Assembly (NCBI GenBank): GCA_011037195.1
Contig: JAAEAF010014559.1
Location: 32,058 to 96,057, forward strand
DNA from: Triatoma infestans
Lineage: Eukaryota; Arthropoda; Insecta; Hemiptera; Reduviidae
Reading direction: 5' to 3'
Length of the DNA stretch: 64,000 bases
Part shown: positions 12,382-23,093 of the stretch, piece after piece
How positions within the stretch are numbered: the first letter of the stretch is position 1
Layout of the letters: every line of letters begins with the position of its first letter
The notes under the pieces: generated by a model
The model's database searches: none
Told to the model about the DNA's origin: nothing
What the model saw: only the letters and a program-made list of their open reading frames with translations
Translations under genes and position numbers: made by a program

Positions 12382-12850
12382 GTCGGCAGTCTAAAATGTT
12401 CATTGGGGGTCCGGATGGAGCTTTGAGTAGCGAGATCCGATGTCTTTCACGGACCTCTCTCAGGCATCTGGTAGGATTCCTCACTGGGCATTGTGGCTTA
12501 AGGAGACATTAATGGGGCTACAATGGGATTCATGCCTGACCCCTTTTGTAGACTTTGTGAGACGGAGGAGGAAACACCCATGCATCTGATGACGGCTTGT
12601 TTTGGCTGTGAGGAGATTAGGTTTAGGACCTTCGGCCGGAATAGGATATCGATAGAGGATCTCAAGCTGTGTCCTTTTAAGGTTTTGGTCCGATTTGTTC
12701 GGTCTGTGGTGAAACTTAGATGGTTAAAACCTGGGCCTGGATTTTCATTCTAGTCCCAGTGGTTGTTATTCTTTAGGGGGAGCTATATGGGCCCTGGGAG
12801 GCTTTGGATAGCGTAGGGTTTGCCCTCATCTTCTGTGAATAATAATAATA
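12382..12850 (+). pseudogene. Non-LTR retrotransposon 3' end (R1/I/Jockey-like C-terminal zinc finger)
   Basis: One frame at 12382-12510 reads SLRHLVGFLTGHCGLRRH and a second from 12523 reads DPFCRLCETEEETPMHLM. The Cys-x2-Cys and His residues form the zinc-finger tail that follows the RNase H domain in R1, I and Jockey-type ORF2 proteins (pattern G-H-L-x-R-H ... CRLC-EEETP-HL). A small deletion between the two frames has removed the usual junction and shifted the frame. A short AATAATAATAATA run at about 12837-12850 is the likely 3' tail. RT and endonuclease are not present. Confidence 0.7.
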
Positions 12851-14092
12851 ACATCTTATTAGAAGTAATATTATAAAGTATGTAAAAAAATGAAGATAAT
12901 ATTTTATCATTTAAACTTTACGATAAAAATTGAAAAGCTCGCGCGACCTTCTCTTAGTGCCAGTATTAGTACAATTATTACAAAACGGACAATTTTTTAT
13001 TAAAACAAGAAATTTTCGCACAATGTATACTTGGCCGAACTAAATATAGTGGTTAGGGGATCTGTAGAGACGTAGATTTGGACGGGAATCTGATTACATT
13101 GTTGTCCAGATTACCGCGTCAATCACAAACCCCCAATAATATTAGCAATCTATTCTACAGATTTTCCCATAAATCATAAAGCTTTCCACGGAGTAAAGTA
13201 TCAAATCGGATCTGTGCATTGAACATTCCATTTTTCAAGAAAATTGCTGGAACTTTTAAAAGAAACCTCAGCAAAATTTTCTATAAAATCGCATTTCGTT
13301 TAACCGATTTTTCTTTTCAAATTTGGAATTCTAGCAGTGCTTTCAAGTTACCTAACTTATTATGTAAATGTTGGACACATTAAATTGAAGTGGATCTCTA
13401 GAGAAAATGTTAAAATTGCGGCCCCCCCTCCAGAAAAATAATCTTTAAAAATCTTATTTCTTGTTAAAATGTTTCAGGTACAAATGACAGGCGTTCATGT
13501 GAACACATAGTAAGTTATAGAGAAAAATAATTTGAGTTATTTTTGAGAAAATCGCGACGGTAACTTAAATTATCAAGTTTCAGCTTCCGGCGATTTTTCT
13601 TATTATATTTTGCTCATACACAGTGTGGAACACTAGATATCCACACACACAGACCATCGCTAATTTTGCTTTTTTTTCACATTTAGTGCAATTCCGGTCG
13701 CAGTAGTTTCTACTTATAATTGTTTAAATTAATATAATCGTAATGAAAGTTAAGGCAGCTTTAGATAAGGGGCTACACATTATACAGTATTAATTAGAAT
13801 ATGTTACTGTACAAAATTTCACATATTATGATTTCACATTGTTTATAACTAAACATAATCTACATACATAAACACTGTGTTGGAGGGCAAATATTTGAAC
13901 AACGTTCTATATTGCTGGCCCAACTTCTTTGATTATTTCTTGGTAAAACCAATTTGAGATAGGTTGCAACAAATTCCAACATTATTTTGACTACTGAAGA
14001 TTGTTTTGACATATCCACAGGTTGGCGTGATGGATCCGACAGAATCAAAGTATTATCACTAAATTTGTAAATATAGAAACCATTGGTAAATA
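12851..14092. other. Non-coding DNA between two LINE ends
   Basis: No supported gene. Scattered phrases of the modular repeat family (AACGGACAATTTTTTAT, TTCCGGCGATTTTTCTT) are visible but not in family order. The next element starts abruptly at about 14093. Confidence 0.4.
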
Positions 14093-15286
14093 TTCGGCGA
14101 TTACCAGTGCGGTTTTAGGAAGAACAGATCAACGGTGTATCAAATCTTTTCTGTAAGGCAAATGCTTGAAAAGGCGTATGAGTACAATGTGCGCCTGCAC
14201 CATGTTTTCTTAGATTTTAAGCAGGCTTACGACTCGGTGCACAGGGATGAGCTAATAAATGCAATGAGAAGTTTAGGAATCCCTTGTAAACTGATAAGTC
14301 TGGCAGGAATGACATTGAAAAGTACAAAATGTCGAGTAAAAGTACAAAATGTACTCTCGGATTGTTTCAATGTAACCTGTGGTTTAAGGCAAGGTGATCC
14401 AGTTGCTCCAACAATGTTTAACCTGGCATTAGAATGGGCAGTACGAGCAATTAAAACCAACCCAAATGGTACAATTTATACCAGACTGACCCAGCATCTC
14501 GCTTACGCAGATGATATCCTCATTTCCGGACGTACCAAAGCTGCGTTAGAAGGGACCCTGGAAGAATTTGAAAGAAGAGCAAGGAGACTTGGTTTACAAG
14601 TTAATATTGAGAAATCCTTGTATATGCAATCATCCAGGAACCAAGTAGCCAGCAGTGGTGTGGTATGTATCAATGGAAAAGACTTTCCTACTGGCAACAG
14701 TTTTAAATATCTGGGAGCGATCGTGAATAGCACAAATGCAATCGAACCTGAAATTAAAGCCAGACTTGCAGCCGGCAATAGATGTCTCTTTGCGCTGGCG
14801 AAAGTTATGAGTTTTAGATATCTATCACGTGACGCCAAGATAACGCTATACAAAACAGTAATAAGGCCAGTAGTGACATATGCTAGCGAGACATGGGTAT
14901 TGTCAAAAGAAAGTGCTAAATTGCTTGGAATATGGGAGAGAAAGGTTTTAAGGAAAATATTTGGCCCAAGAATTGAAAACGGACAGTGGCGTGCAAGAAA
15001 GAATGACGAGCTATACCAGCTGTTTAAAGAGCTAGATATCGTCACTCTTGTGAGAAAGTTTCGACTCCGATGGATAGGTCATGTAGAAAGAATGGACGGA
15101 GATAGACTGCCAAAAAAACTCCTTTATGGACGACCAGGCGGTGCCCGACGAAGAGGAAGGCCGCGCTTGCGGTGGATAGATAACGTCCAGGATGACCTAT
15201 CAATGTTGGGAATCCGAAGATGGAGGGCAAAAGCCCAAGATAGAGATGGCTGGCACAAACTTGTGGATGAGGCCTGGGTCCACTAG
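14093..15286 (+). CDS. LINE reverse transcriptase, 5'-truncated (RTE-like)
   Basis: An open frame of about 397 codons enters without a start codon; the first in-frame ATG is internal, so the true start is lost upstream. RT motifs appear in order: YQCGFRKNRSTV, FLDFKQAYDSVHR, GLRQGDPVAPTMFNLALE, and the catalytic AYADDILI box. They are followed by a FKYLGAIV thumb motif, a VIRPVVTYASETW box, and a C-terminal RLRWIGHVERM ... RRRGRPRLRW ... AQDRDGWHKLV segment typical of RTE-like and related LINE proteins. The endonuclease and most of the fingers domain are missing. No internal stop is present from 14093 to the TAG at 15284, so it is a relatively young dead-on-arrival copy. Clade assignment is by motif memory only. 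Confidence 0.85.
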   Translation, partial: FGDYQCGFRKNRSTVYQIFSVRQMLEKAYEYNVRLHHVFLDFKQAYDSVHRDELINAMRSLGIPCKLISLAGMTLKSTKCRVKVQNVLSDCFNVTCGLRQGDPVAPTMFNLALEWAVRAIKTNPNGTIYTRLTQHLAYADDILISGRTKAALEGTLEEFERRARRLGLQVNIEKSLYMQSSRNQVASSGVVCINGKDFPTGNSFKYLGAIVNSTNAIEPEIKARLAAGNRCLFALAKVMSFRYLSRDAKITLYKTVIRPVVTYASETWVLSKESAKLLGIWERKVLRKIFGPRIENGQWRARKNDELYQLFKELDIVTLVRKFRLRWIGHVERMDGDRLPKKLLYGRPGGARRRGRPRLRWIDNVQDDLSMLGIRRWRAKAQDRDGWHKLVDEAWVH

Positions 15287-15320
15287 GACTGTTGAGCCGA
15301 TGAAATAATAATAATAATTG
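15287..15320 (+). other. Short 3' UTR and AAT-type tail of the LINE
   Basis: Only about 18 bp separate the stop codon from an ATAATAATAATAAT run. A very short 3' UTR ending in a trinucleotide repeat rather than poly(A) is characteristic of RTE-clade LINEs, which supports the clade call. Confidence 0.65.
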
Positions 15321-15369
15321 GTAAATATTATAAATAATCTGGTGTGAAAGTTGCTGTAATGTCATCTGA

Positions 15370-15880
15370 TGATTTTTTTTTTTTTTGTTGATTTCGTAGA
15401 AACGCCTTTTTTAATGTATTAAGATTTATGATTTTGTTAGTATCACCGATTGATATTTTAGCAGTTTGATTTTTAAATAGTTTTATCTATTTCATAGGGA
15501 CCATGATATTTTTTTGAAAACTTGTTTTCAAATTTGAAATGTTTAACATAACTCTAGGATAAAATTTTTCTTTGGAAATATATTGTCCTATAACTTTTCT
15601 CAAATTACTTTAGCCTTAGTGTTATTAGCTTTTACAGCTTCACGTACTCTTTTAATTTTGTTATGCAGATTCTGCATATGAACATTAAACATTTGTAAAT
15701 TTCATTGGATAAGTTTAAAATCCATGGAAAATGGAATCTGCAACCAAATACTAATTCGTGTGGTGTGAACTTTGTTGAAGAATTTATTGTAGAGTTGTGA
15801 GCGGCTTTAATCAGTGGCAAATACTTATACCAGTCCTTTGAAGTACTGACGTAATGTAAGATATCCACATACATGACGTA
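15370..15880 (-). pseudogene. Gypsy-type integrase fragment 2
   Basis: Minus-strand reading from 15874 gives DWYKYLPLIKAAHNSTINSS followed by TKFTPHELVFG, the end of the Ty3/gypsy integrase core (W-LP---AYN-s-hssTg-tPfelvyG). Downstream, in other frames, it continues into the same VKANNTKAKVI and FYPGD-like region found at 11450-11760. Frame breaks occur after the VFG motif. No D,D,E catalytic residues remain. It was probably part of an element related to, but not obviously the same as, elements A-D at 41-53 kb. Confidence 0.65.
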
Positions 15881-16265
15881 TGTGATGTTATAAAATTTTT
15901 ATGTATTTTATGATCTATTTATCTATAAAGGATTAAGGATAATTATTTGGCGACGGGGGGGGGGGATTCTGACTTTGAAGAAAATTCACCAATTCAAAAT
16001 TGCATTAAAGAATGTCATATTCGTATGAGTGTTCCGCATGAGATATTTACTTTTTCTTAGTTTTGAAAAAGTAATTAATGTAAATCCGCTAAATTGTAAG
16101 AAAAAAAAACAACTTATTGGATCTTTTTGTAAAACAATATTTTTACTTTCTCTTACTCCTAGTAAGAGGAAGTAAATATAATCGTGTCAAATTTTCGATA
16201 TCGAGTTATCACCAGAAATATCCGTTTTGAGGTCCCCTCAGTCAAAAAAAGTTGTTTTTAGAAAA

Positions 16266-16340
16266 TGGTCTGTGTGTGTGTGTGTGTGTGGTTGTGTGTG
16301 TTGTGTGTGTGTGTGTGTGTGTGTGTTGTGTGTGTGTTGT
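16266..16340. repeat. (GT)n microsatellite in modular repeat
   Basis: A GT-rich run with TTG interruptions at the same internal position as the GT runs at 16675-16784 and 25365-25380, so it is an inherited hypervariable part of the repeat family. Open frames across it (His/Thr-rich on one strand, Val/Cys-rich on the other) are artefacts. Confidence 0.85.
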
Positions 16341-16674
16341 GTGGATATGTGAACAGCATAGCTCAAAAACGAAAAAACCGTAGAAAGTTGAAACTTGATA
16401 TTCCGTTTAGGTATCACCATGAGATCTGACAGTAGGTTATCTGTCAAAATTCCACAACCGGAAGTACCATTTTAGTTAGATTTTTTTACTTTTTTGCGAT
16501 TTTCTAAACAACTTATTGGATCTCTTTGTAAAACAATATTTTTACTTTCTCTTACTCCTAGTAAGAGGAAGTATTGTAATCGTGTCAAATTTTCGATATC
16601 GAGTTATCTCCAGAAATATCCGTTTTGAGGTCCCCTCAGTCAAAAAAAGTTGTTTTTAGAAAATGGTCTGTGTT

Positions 16675-16784
16675 TTTGTGTGTGTGTGTGTGTGGTGTGT
16701 GCGTGGTGGTGTTTTTGTGTGTGTGTTGTGTTGTGCGTGGGTGTGGTGTGTGTGGTGTGTGTGTGTGTGTGTGTGTGTGTGTGG
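16675..16784. repeat. (GT)n microsatellite in modular repeat, second copy
   Basis: It sits at the equivalent position to the 16266 tract, expanded and interrupted by TTT and GCG units. It is directly followed by the conserved GGATATGTGAACAGCATAGC phrase. Confidence 0.85.
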
Positions 16785-16828
16785 ATATGTGAACAGCATA
16801 GCTCAAAAACGAAAAAAACCGTAGAAAG

Positions 16829-16905
16829 AGGGAAGGGATTAGCCCAGTGGTAGCGCGCTGGACTAGCAACGCGGAGATCACGGGTTCGAATCCGCCGTGC
16901 TACCC
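16829..16905 (+). other. tRNA-like head of SINE (not a functional tRNA gene)
   Basis: The cloverleaf-like region has an anticodon-loop phrase CTAGCAA, compared with CTAGTAA in the copy at 47640. Its fusion to a SINE body and poly(A), and the presence of a second copy with its own target duplication, show it is a retroposon promoter rather than a tRNA gene. Confidence 0.85.
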
Positions 16906-17055
16906 TTAGATTTTTCTCTTCCTAGGAGCCCCTACAGCTCACTGTCCGGTGATGGACAGTGTTGTCTGTAACGGGAGAACACTGTCCGGAGGCCGGCAGT
17001 GCACTGAGAAGGCTCCGGGCGCAAATAACCACAGATGTTGAGACGCCTTAAATAA

Positions 17056-17110
<55 letters not shown>
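16829..17110 (+). mobile_element. tRNA-derived SINE, copy 1
   Basis: The 5' end (16829-16905) is a tRNA-like head with a Pol III A box (TTAGCCCAGTGG) and B box (GGTTCGAATCC at 16883-16893). The body contains an 8-bp perfect hairpin (CACTGTCC/GGACAGTG), and the element ends in a poly(A) run of more than 50. It interrupts the modular repeat at the CCGTAGAAAG phrase, which is duplicated on both sides (16819-16828 and 17111-17120). The uninterrupted site is seen in the sister copy at about 16378-16387. Mobilisation would depend on a LINE in trans; poly(A) suggests L1/Jockey-like machinery, which is inference. Confidence 0.9.
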
Positions 17111-17112
<2 letters not shown>

Positions 17113-17304
17113 GTAGAAAGTTGAAACTTGATATTCCGTTTAGGTATCACCATGAGATCTGACAGTAGGTTATCTGAAATTCCACAACCGGAAGTACGAC
17201 TTTACTAGTTAGATTTTTTACTTTTTTGCGATTTTCTTTAAACTTGATACTTCAACCACACATACAAAGAACTACAATTTTAGTTTAACCACACATACAA
17301 AGAA

Positions 17305-17912
17305 CTACAATTTTAGTTTGAAACATTTCTCCGGAAGAACGCATTTAAGGGCACTTTTGTGGTAGTGGTGGGGTTAGGTTTCCTTCTAAAGTGCTATTTC
17401 AGTTTATTAGACAATTCTGTCATCCAAATTATATTAATTAGAATTAAATGTGTTGTTGAAATTCCGAGTTTGAAAAAATCGGATAACCGGAGATGCGTTT
17501 ATTTTACCACTTTACTAAATGTATTATTCTCTTTTTCGCACTTTTCTCAAAAATGACTCCGACGATTTTCTTGAAACTTCCTATATAAACTAAACATGCA
17601 ATGGTCTACAACAATTTTAGTTTGAAACATTTCTCCGGAAGAACGCATTTAAGGGCACTTTTGTGGTAGTGGTGGGGTTAGGTTTCCTTCTAAAGTGCTA
17701 TTTCAGTTTATTAGACAATTCTGTCATCCAAATTATATTAATTAGAATTAAATGTGTTGTTGAAATTCCGAGTTTGAAAAAATCGGATAACCGGAGATGC
17801 GTTTATTTTACCACTTTACTAAATGTATTATTCTCTTTTTCGCACTTTTCTCAAAAATGACTCCGACGATTTTCTTGAAACTTCCTATATAAACTAAACA
17901 TGCAATGGTCTA
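17305..17912 (+). repeat. 304-bp tandem duplication of one repeat module
   Basis: The stretch from about 17305 to 17608 is repeated, apparently without change, at 17609-17912. Both copies start in ACAATTTTAGTTTGAAACAT and end before CTACAA. Each contains the same 65-codon frame, which is a module artefact rather than a gene. Confidence 0.9.
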
Positions 17913-18225
17913 CAACTTTTATTTAAAACATTTCTCTGGGAAAATTCATTCACTTTTGGAGGACGGGTGGGGTTATGTGTTTCTCTGTTGTGTTATTTAT
18001 AGTTGATTATACAATTCTATCATCCAAACAGAATTAATTAGAAATAAACAGATGGCCAAAATTCCGAGTTTTAAGAAATTTAGTAAACCGGAAGTGCGCT
18101 TTTACTGAACAGTTTTCGACGAATTTCATTAAATTTGGTACACAAACTATAAAATTTGTCAATTACAATTTTGAGAACAGGAGTAAGAGAAAGTTGTGTG
18201 AGTGTTTCACACTAGATTTTTTTTT

Positions 18226-19917
18226 TTTTTTTTTACGATCGAGAGAGAACTTAATAAATTAATCCAATTAAACTAAACAAACTTTCAATCAAATGATAGG
18301 ATTTTGTTGTTGGAATATTAGGAGTTTCGATATATTTACCTGACGAATTTTCCAAAACTGAACTTGACAGAAATAGGATTTTTCATTAAACTTGGTAAGT
18401 ATATTAACTACTAATCATAAAAAGAGCTACAGCATTTGCAAATTTTTCCGACCAAATTCATTTTAGTTGGTTCTGGAGGAGGGATTGGTTTTCCTGCAAT
18501 TGAGGAGATCTGGGGGAAAAGGGGCCCATTGGTAAAATCTTGATTTTGAGAAAACGTACATTGAATGTTACTTTTTATTGTGTCTCTGTTATTGTCATTG
18601 CAAACATATTCTCTTTTAATACCTTAGTTTTGGATGAGTTTGTAGTACATTTAACATAATTTTTGTGAGAAAATCATGTTAGATTTAAAAAAAAATGCAA
18701 ATGTAACTATTATTAACAATATAGGCCCTTTTTATGCAGAACTATATTTTAAATAATTTCGTGGACAACAGTAATTAAATTCTGTTGTCCTGAAGCTGTA
18801 TCTTTATGTTTCCATTTCACATAGCCTTCTTCACTCGTAATATTATCATCAACATTATTTGTTAACATACTGAAACAGTGCAGTAACAAACAGTATTGCA
18901 GCCACGCAGATGATATTCCCATCCAAAAGAAAAACAGCTGATCAAAGAAAAAAATGTGCTGCCACTTACAGTTGGTCTATTGAAATAAAATCTTATCAGC
19001 TTATGCAGGAGGTATGGCCGTCATTGGAAATGTTATGGGGAAAAACGGAACTATGATTGTATAGATCCCCACACCTTCTCAATTACGCCTTTTTTTCGTC
19101 AAATTGTATATTGAAGGCACACATGTACATTTTCAATATATATGTGAAATTTGTAACTGTATAATACGCACATATAATAAAAAATAAATCAATTATAACT
19201 ATGAAAATTGCAGTAAGTAGAAGTCGTGTAAATATTTCACAGCTAAATACTGGTAATGTTTTTATGATGAAGTGTACATCGATTATTTAAACATTTTTGA
19301 CGGTTTTAATAATATAAAATTGTAATTTTTCATTAAGTCACAATGTTAGATTGTTAAATTTTGGAATATTGGTATCTAAACAATGTGAAAATTTACAGTT
19401 GGAAATACCTGAATCAGGTAAATTTGCAATAGTGGGAATTATGGTCTTTTCACCAAGTAAGGTCGAAAAACTTCAAATAAAAGGACTTTTAAGAAGAGAT
19501 TTTCAACCCTTCTCATTAACTCGTCCTCTGTTTGAGAGTCATACATAAATGATTTTATTGTACAGTAGGTACTGTATCAAGCATTGATTTAGAGAACTGA
19601 ATAAAGTATTGTATAGAATGAAAATAATGAAAACCTTTTCTAAGACCCGTTATGACCTGATTTAACCGTCAGAAATTGTTATTTAAGTTATAAATGAAAG
19701 TTTAAAAATATCTTACAAACGCGTATTGACATAATGAAAGTTACGCTGAGTTTCAAAGGCTCTCAAAAATAGAAAATTTTCACAATTAAAAAACAAAAAC
19801 CCAGCTGCTGATATTACTGTGTGTTTTGGGTATTCTGAAAATAATTTTCTGGGCGCTCTTGAAGAAAACTGGAGGTCTCATTTTTGAAATCTCTGAATCT
19901 CACACATATATTTTTTC
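18226..19917. other. AT-rich non-coding DNA
   Basis: No gene or element end can be supported. Family-like phrases near 18400-18520 are too diverged to assign. Confidence 0.4.
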
Positions 19918-20892
19918 CTTTCTCTTACTAATAATAGTAAGAGGAAGTATTGTGATCGTGCCAGATTTTCGAAATTAAGTTTTAACTGGAAATTCACGTT
20001 TTGAGGTCATCTAAGTCCAAAAAAGTGATTTTTAGAAAATTGTCTGTATGTTTGTGAAAAGAATATCACCTAAACGAAATGTTGCAGAAAGCTCAAACTT
20101 GCCATTCCGTTTAAGTACTAGCACCGCATCAGACATGAAGATTTCGGGCAAAATCCATCAACCGAAAGTGCCACTTTACGAAGTAGTTTACTCAGTTTTT
20201 TATGATTTTCTCAAAAACGTGTTCAACCATTTTCTTTAAACTGTGTTTGTCAACTACACATACAAAGAGCTACAACTTTTATTTGAAATATTTCTCCGAG
20301 AAAATTCATTTAAGGGCACTTTTGAGGGTGGTTGTGTCTCTAAAGTACTATTTCAGTTATTCAACAATTCCGTCATATAAATAATATTAATTAGAATTAA
20401 ATATGTTTTCGAAATCTCGAGTTTGAAGAAAATCAGATGACCGGAAGTGCACTTTATTGAATGTAGTTTTCATTTTTCTGCTATTTTCTCTAAAACGGCT
20501 CCAACGATTTTCTTTAAACTTCATGTAACAACTACACATACAATGAGCTACAACTATTATTTGAAACATTTCTCCGGGAAAATCATTTAAGGGCACTTTT
20601 GGGAGAGAGGAGGGGTTACGTTTCTTCTGAAGCGCTATTTCAGCTTATTACTCAATTCTGTCAACTAAATAATATTAACTAGAATTAAATAGGTTGTAGA
20701 AATTCCCAATTTAAAGAAAATCGGTTGAGCGGAAGTGCGACTTTACTGAATAGGTTTTTCAGTTTTTTATGATTTTCTCCATGAAAATGCCGACGGTTTT
20801 AAACTCTAATAAGAATTGAAGTAGGGAGAAAATTTGCCATTTCGCAGTAAGAGATAGACGTGTGAGGGTTTCACACCAGATTTTTTTTTGCT
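19918..20892 (+). repeat. Modular hairpin-ended repeat family, copy 4
   Basis: It starts with a palindromic CTCTTACT/AGTAAGAG hairpin (loop slightly larger than in other copies) and ends at about 20858-20892 with the GTGTGAGGGTTTCACACC hairpin and a T-run. At least three internal modules are visible, each opening with an (A/C)CGGAAGTGC box (about 20160, 20437, 20725). Small frames in it are module shadows. Confidence 0.75.
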
Positions 20893-21288
20893 TTACTTTC
20901 TGTCGCTGCCTGGCTAACTTGGCAGACTGGCTTGGCTGACTGAACTGTAGAGGGATTGTTGCTGCTGTATATATGATGGTTGTTATCTTGGATTAAGTGC
21001 GTAGGCGTTCTGGTGCTACGTTAGCTTTTCCTATGATATAACTCCGGGAAAATTGATCTCATAGCAACGTAAAGCTTTCCTATAAATTACTACTTCAGTA
21101 TAAAATGGTGGCTCTACTCTATATAATTTTAAGGCCGATTATAAGCGTTCTAAATTTGTACAAAATTGATTTACCAGAATTGCATTCATTGCAAAATAGG
21201 TTTCAGAGGTTTTTGTAATAATCTCGAAATTGGTTACAATGATTTTTCTCTAAAAATGGAATGAACAGGTATAAAATTATCGGAAATA
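20893..21288. other. Non-coding DNA between repeat copy and MITE
   Basis: It contains weak module-like phrases (CTCCGGGAAAATTGATCTCA at about 21043) but nothing coding. Confidence 0.4.
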
Positions 21289-21735
21289 TAGTGAAGAACG
21301 TTTTACACGAAACCGCTTGACATGAAAAATCGGTTAACACGAAATAATAGTGCGGTCCCGACAAAATACTATGTAATTTCATATATATTTTTTTTCTTTT
21401 AACACGAATCAAATATCGCTTAACAAGAAAAGATTTCACTTCTCGGACGAACAAAATGTACTTGTTTTTTTGCTGTCACATCGTCACGCTGATTTTTTTT
21501 TTGGCTTATTTTATTTCGTTAGACGGAACAAAATAGACAATAGCTGCCACTGTTGCTATTTTCCCGCATGTCCTTTTTTGTAATTTTAATACATTATCAT
21601 ACTTTTTTTAACGTGTAGAATAGCAGAGAAATAGGGACGAAAAGAAGCCGTTTTTTTTTATCGTTTAACACGAAATTCTTTTAATACGAACAAGTATTTC
21701 GGTCCTCTCAGTTTCGTGTAAACATTTTTTCACTG
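21289..21735. mobile_element. Pogo/Tigger-like MITE
   Basis: The ends are inverted repeats: the left end reads TAGTGAAGAACGTTTTACAC and the right end, reversed, reads CAGTGAAAAAATGTTTACAC, both followed by GAAAC. The termini are flanked by TA on both sides (21287-21288, 21736-21737). TA target sites and CAGTG ends fit the pogo/Tigger branch of Tc1-mariner. Internal sequence consists of repeated ACACGAA phrases and no transposase. The element is about 447 bp, so non-autonomous. Confidence 0.65.
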
Positions 21736-22543
21736 TATTTGAAACTTTTTAAGGTCCGAACTGAATTTGTGGGTTCTGGAAAATCTGTATCAATTGGGTT
21801 AGTTGAATGTTATTACCCGCTTTCCATTGCAGATCTCCTCAAAATGTTCCATAGAGTGCTATTCGTGGAGAGCCGCCAACAAATGAGATAGATTAAAATT
21901 GAAATTTCATAAATTCCATTAAATAATTATCTATGAAAACAGGAAACAAAACTATAAAAGTATTAATAGGTAATTGATTTTTAAATAGCATTTTTTTCTG
22001 TCATAATTTTAGAAATAATCGAATATTACTCTTGAAATTGATGTTTTTTGCAACTCTTTAAGGAGTAATTTCACTAATAAATTGAAATTCTGTTTCACTA
22101 ATAAATGGAAATTCTAAATTGAAATTCTTCAATTTACGGAATCCAGTTGCTATGAAAAAACATGATCCGTAAATAGAATCTCTGATAATTATAATAGAGA
22201 TAAAATATATACATATATTGTATAATTATATATGGCTATATACTATACTGTATCTATTACTATATATGTATACACTATATATTATACTATATATACTATA
22301 TACATATTACTATAGCTATATACTATATATATTACTATATATATACACTATATATATACTATATATAGCTGATAATTATATATAGAGTCTCTGATAAAGT
22401 TATAATTCCCTTGGGGGACCAAGTTATTCCGAATTCTACAGTCGGTGCTAAGCTTCTGTGGAAGAATGCTTAGAAAAAGGAAATGAAGAAGAATACTTCT
22501 GAGATAATAAATAGAATTATTTATTATTCCTTCACTAACTAGG
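21736..22543. other. AT-rich DNA with TATA-type simple repeats
   Basis: The 22200-22385 part is a degenerate TATA/ACTATATAT simple repeat. No gene can be supported on either strand. Confidence 0.6.
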
Positions 22544-22600
22544 GAAGATGACCACAAAAATGAAGCAGGCTACCACGGAAAATGTCTCTGATGACTAATT
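22544..22600 (+). repeat. PLE pLTR fragment, solitary
   Basis: It matches the conserved pLTR phrases GATGACCACAAAAATGAAGC and GGCTACCACGGAAAATGTC seen at 59924-59973. The hammerhead core upstream of this segment is missing, so it is a short relic of a Penelope-like element terminus. Confidence 0.65.
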
Positions 22601-23093
22601 TCACTTATTGTACTGCGAGAATTTTTTTAATCTTCATTTTAAATATGTGAATGGGTCCGCAATGCTGGATAACATCTGATATTTTATCCGTGCATTTATT
22701 ACTTTACAGGCTTTTGACTGTCAATAAACATTGCATTGCCTTTTTTCAAACTTTATCTATTCTTATTAGTACAGTATACTCCTGAAATATCTTATCCCCC
22801 CCCCCCTTATAAAAATGGCTTGATAAAACACTGAGCATACTTAACAACACTATTATAATTTAGTTATAAAGTATTCTTCAAAACATGCTAGAGAGAAACA
22901 CTTTATTCGTAAAGAATTGTCAGTGGGGCTGCTCGACAATGTCAAGTTGCTAACACACAGCTTACCAATCAATCGAACTGACATAAACAAAGAAAGAGGA
23001 AACAATACATTATTACACAGATTAAATCATGAAACAGATAATTTTGTTTTGTTATTGTTTTCCACTTTTCGACAACAGACGTGTGTGCGCAGT

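Larger units (their letters stand above)
16144..18225 (+). repeat. Compound modular repeat, copies 2-3
   Basis: Two family starts occur in tandem, with palindromes at 16144-16174 and 16553-16583. Each is followed by the FTGAGGTCCCC-type box, a long GT microsatellite, and the GTGAACAGCATAGCTCAAAA box. The second copy continues through repeated modules to the hairpin plus T-run end at about 18195-18225. It is interrupted by a SINE (16829-17110) and contains a 304-bp tandem duplication (17305-17912). The first copy stops after its first module, as if truncated by the second. There is no protein coding. Confidence 0.75.

Noticed and set aside
14503..15045. 180-codon minus-strand frame
   Set aside because: It lies antisense to the RTE-like RT, which has all catalytic motifs; the antisense frame has none.
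16238..16881. His/Thr-rich and Val/Cys-rich frames
   Set aside because: They are translations of GT microsatellites.
16829..16905. tRNA gene with intact A and B boxes (also at 47640-47716)
   Set aside because: Both copies are fused to a SINE body, a poly(A) tail and target duplications; they are retroposon heads.
17359..17860. Two identical 65-codon frames as a duplicated gene
   Set aside because: They come from a tandemly duplicated non-coding repeat module; similar modules elsewhere lack the frame.
22200..22390. Replication origin or AT-rich regulatory island
   Set aside because: The sequence is a degenerate TATA simple repeat with no other supporting signal.
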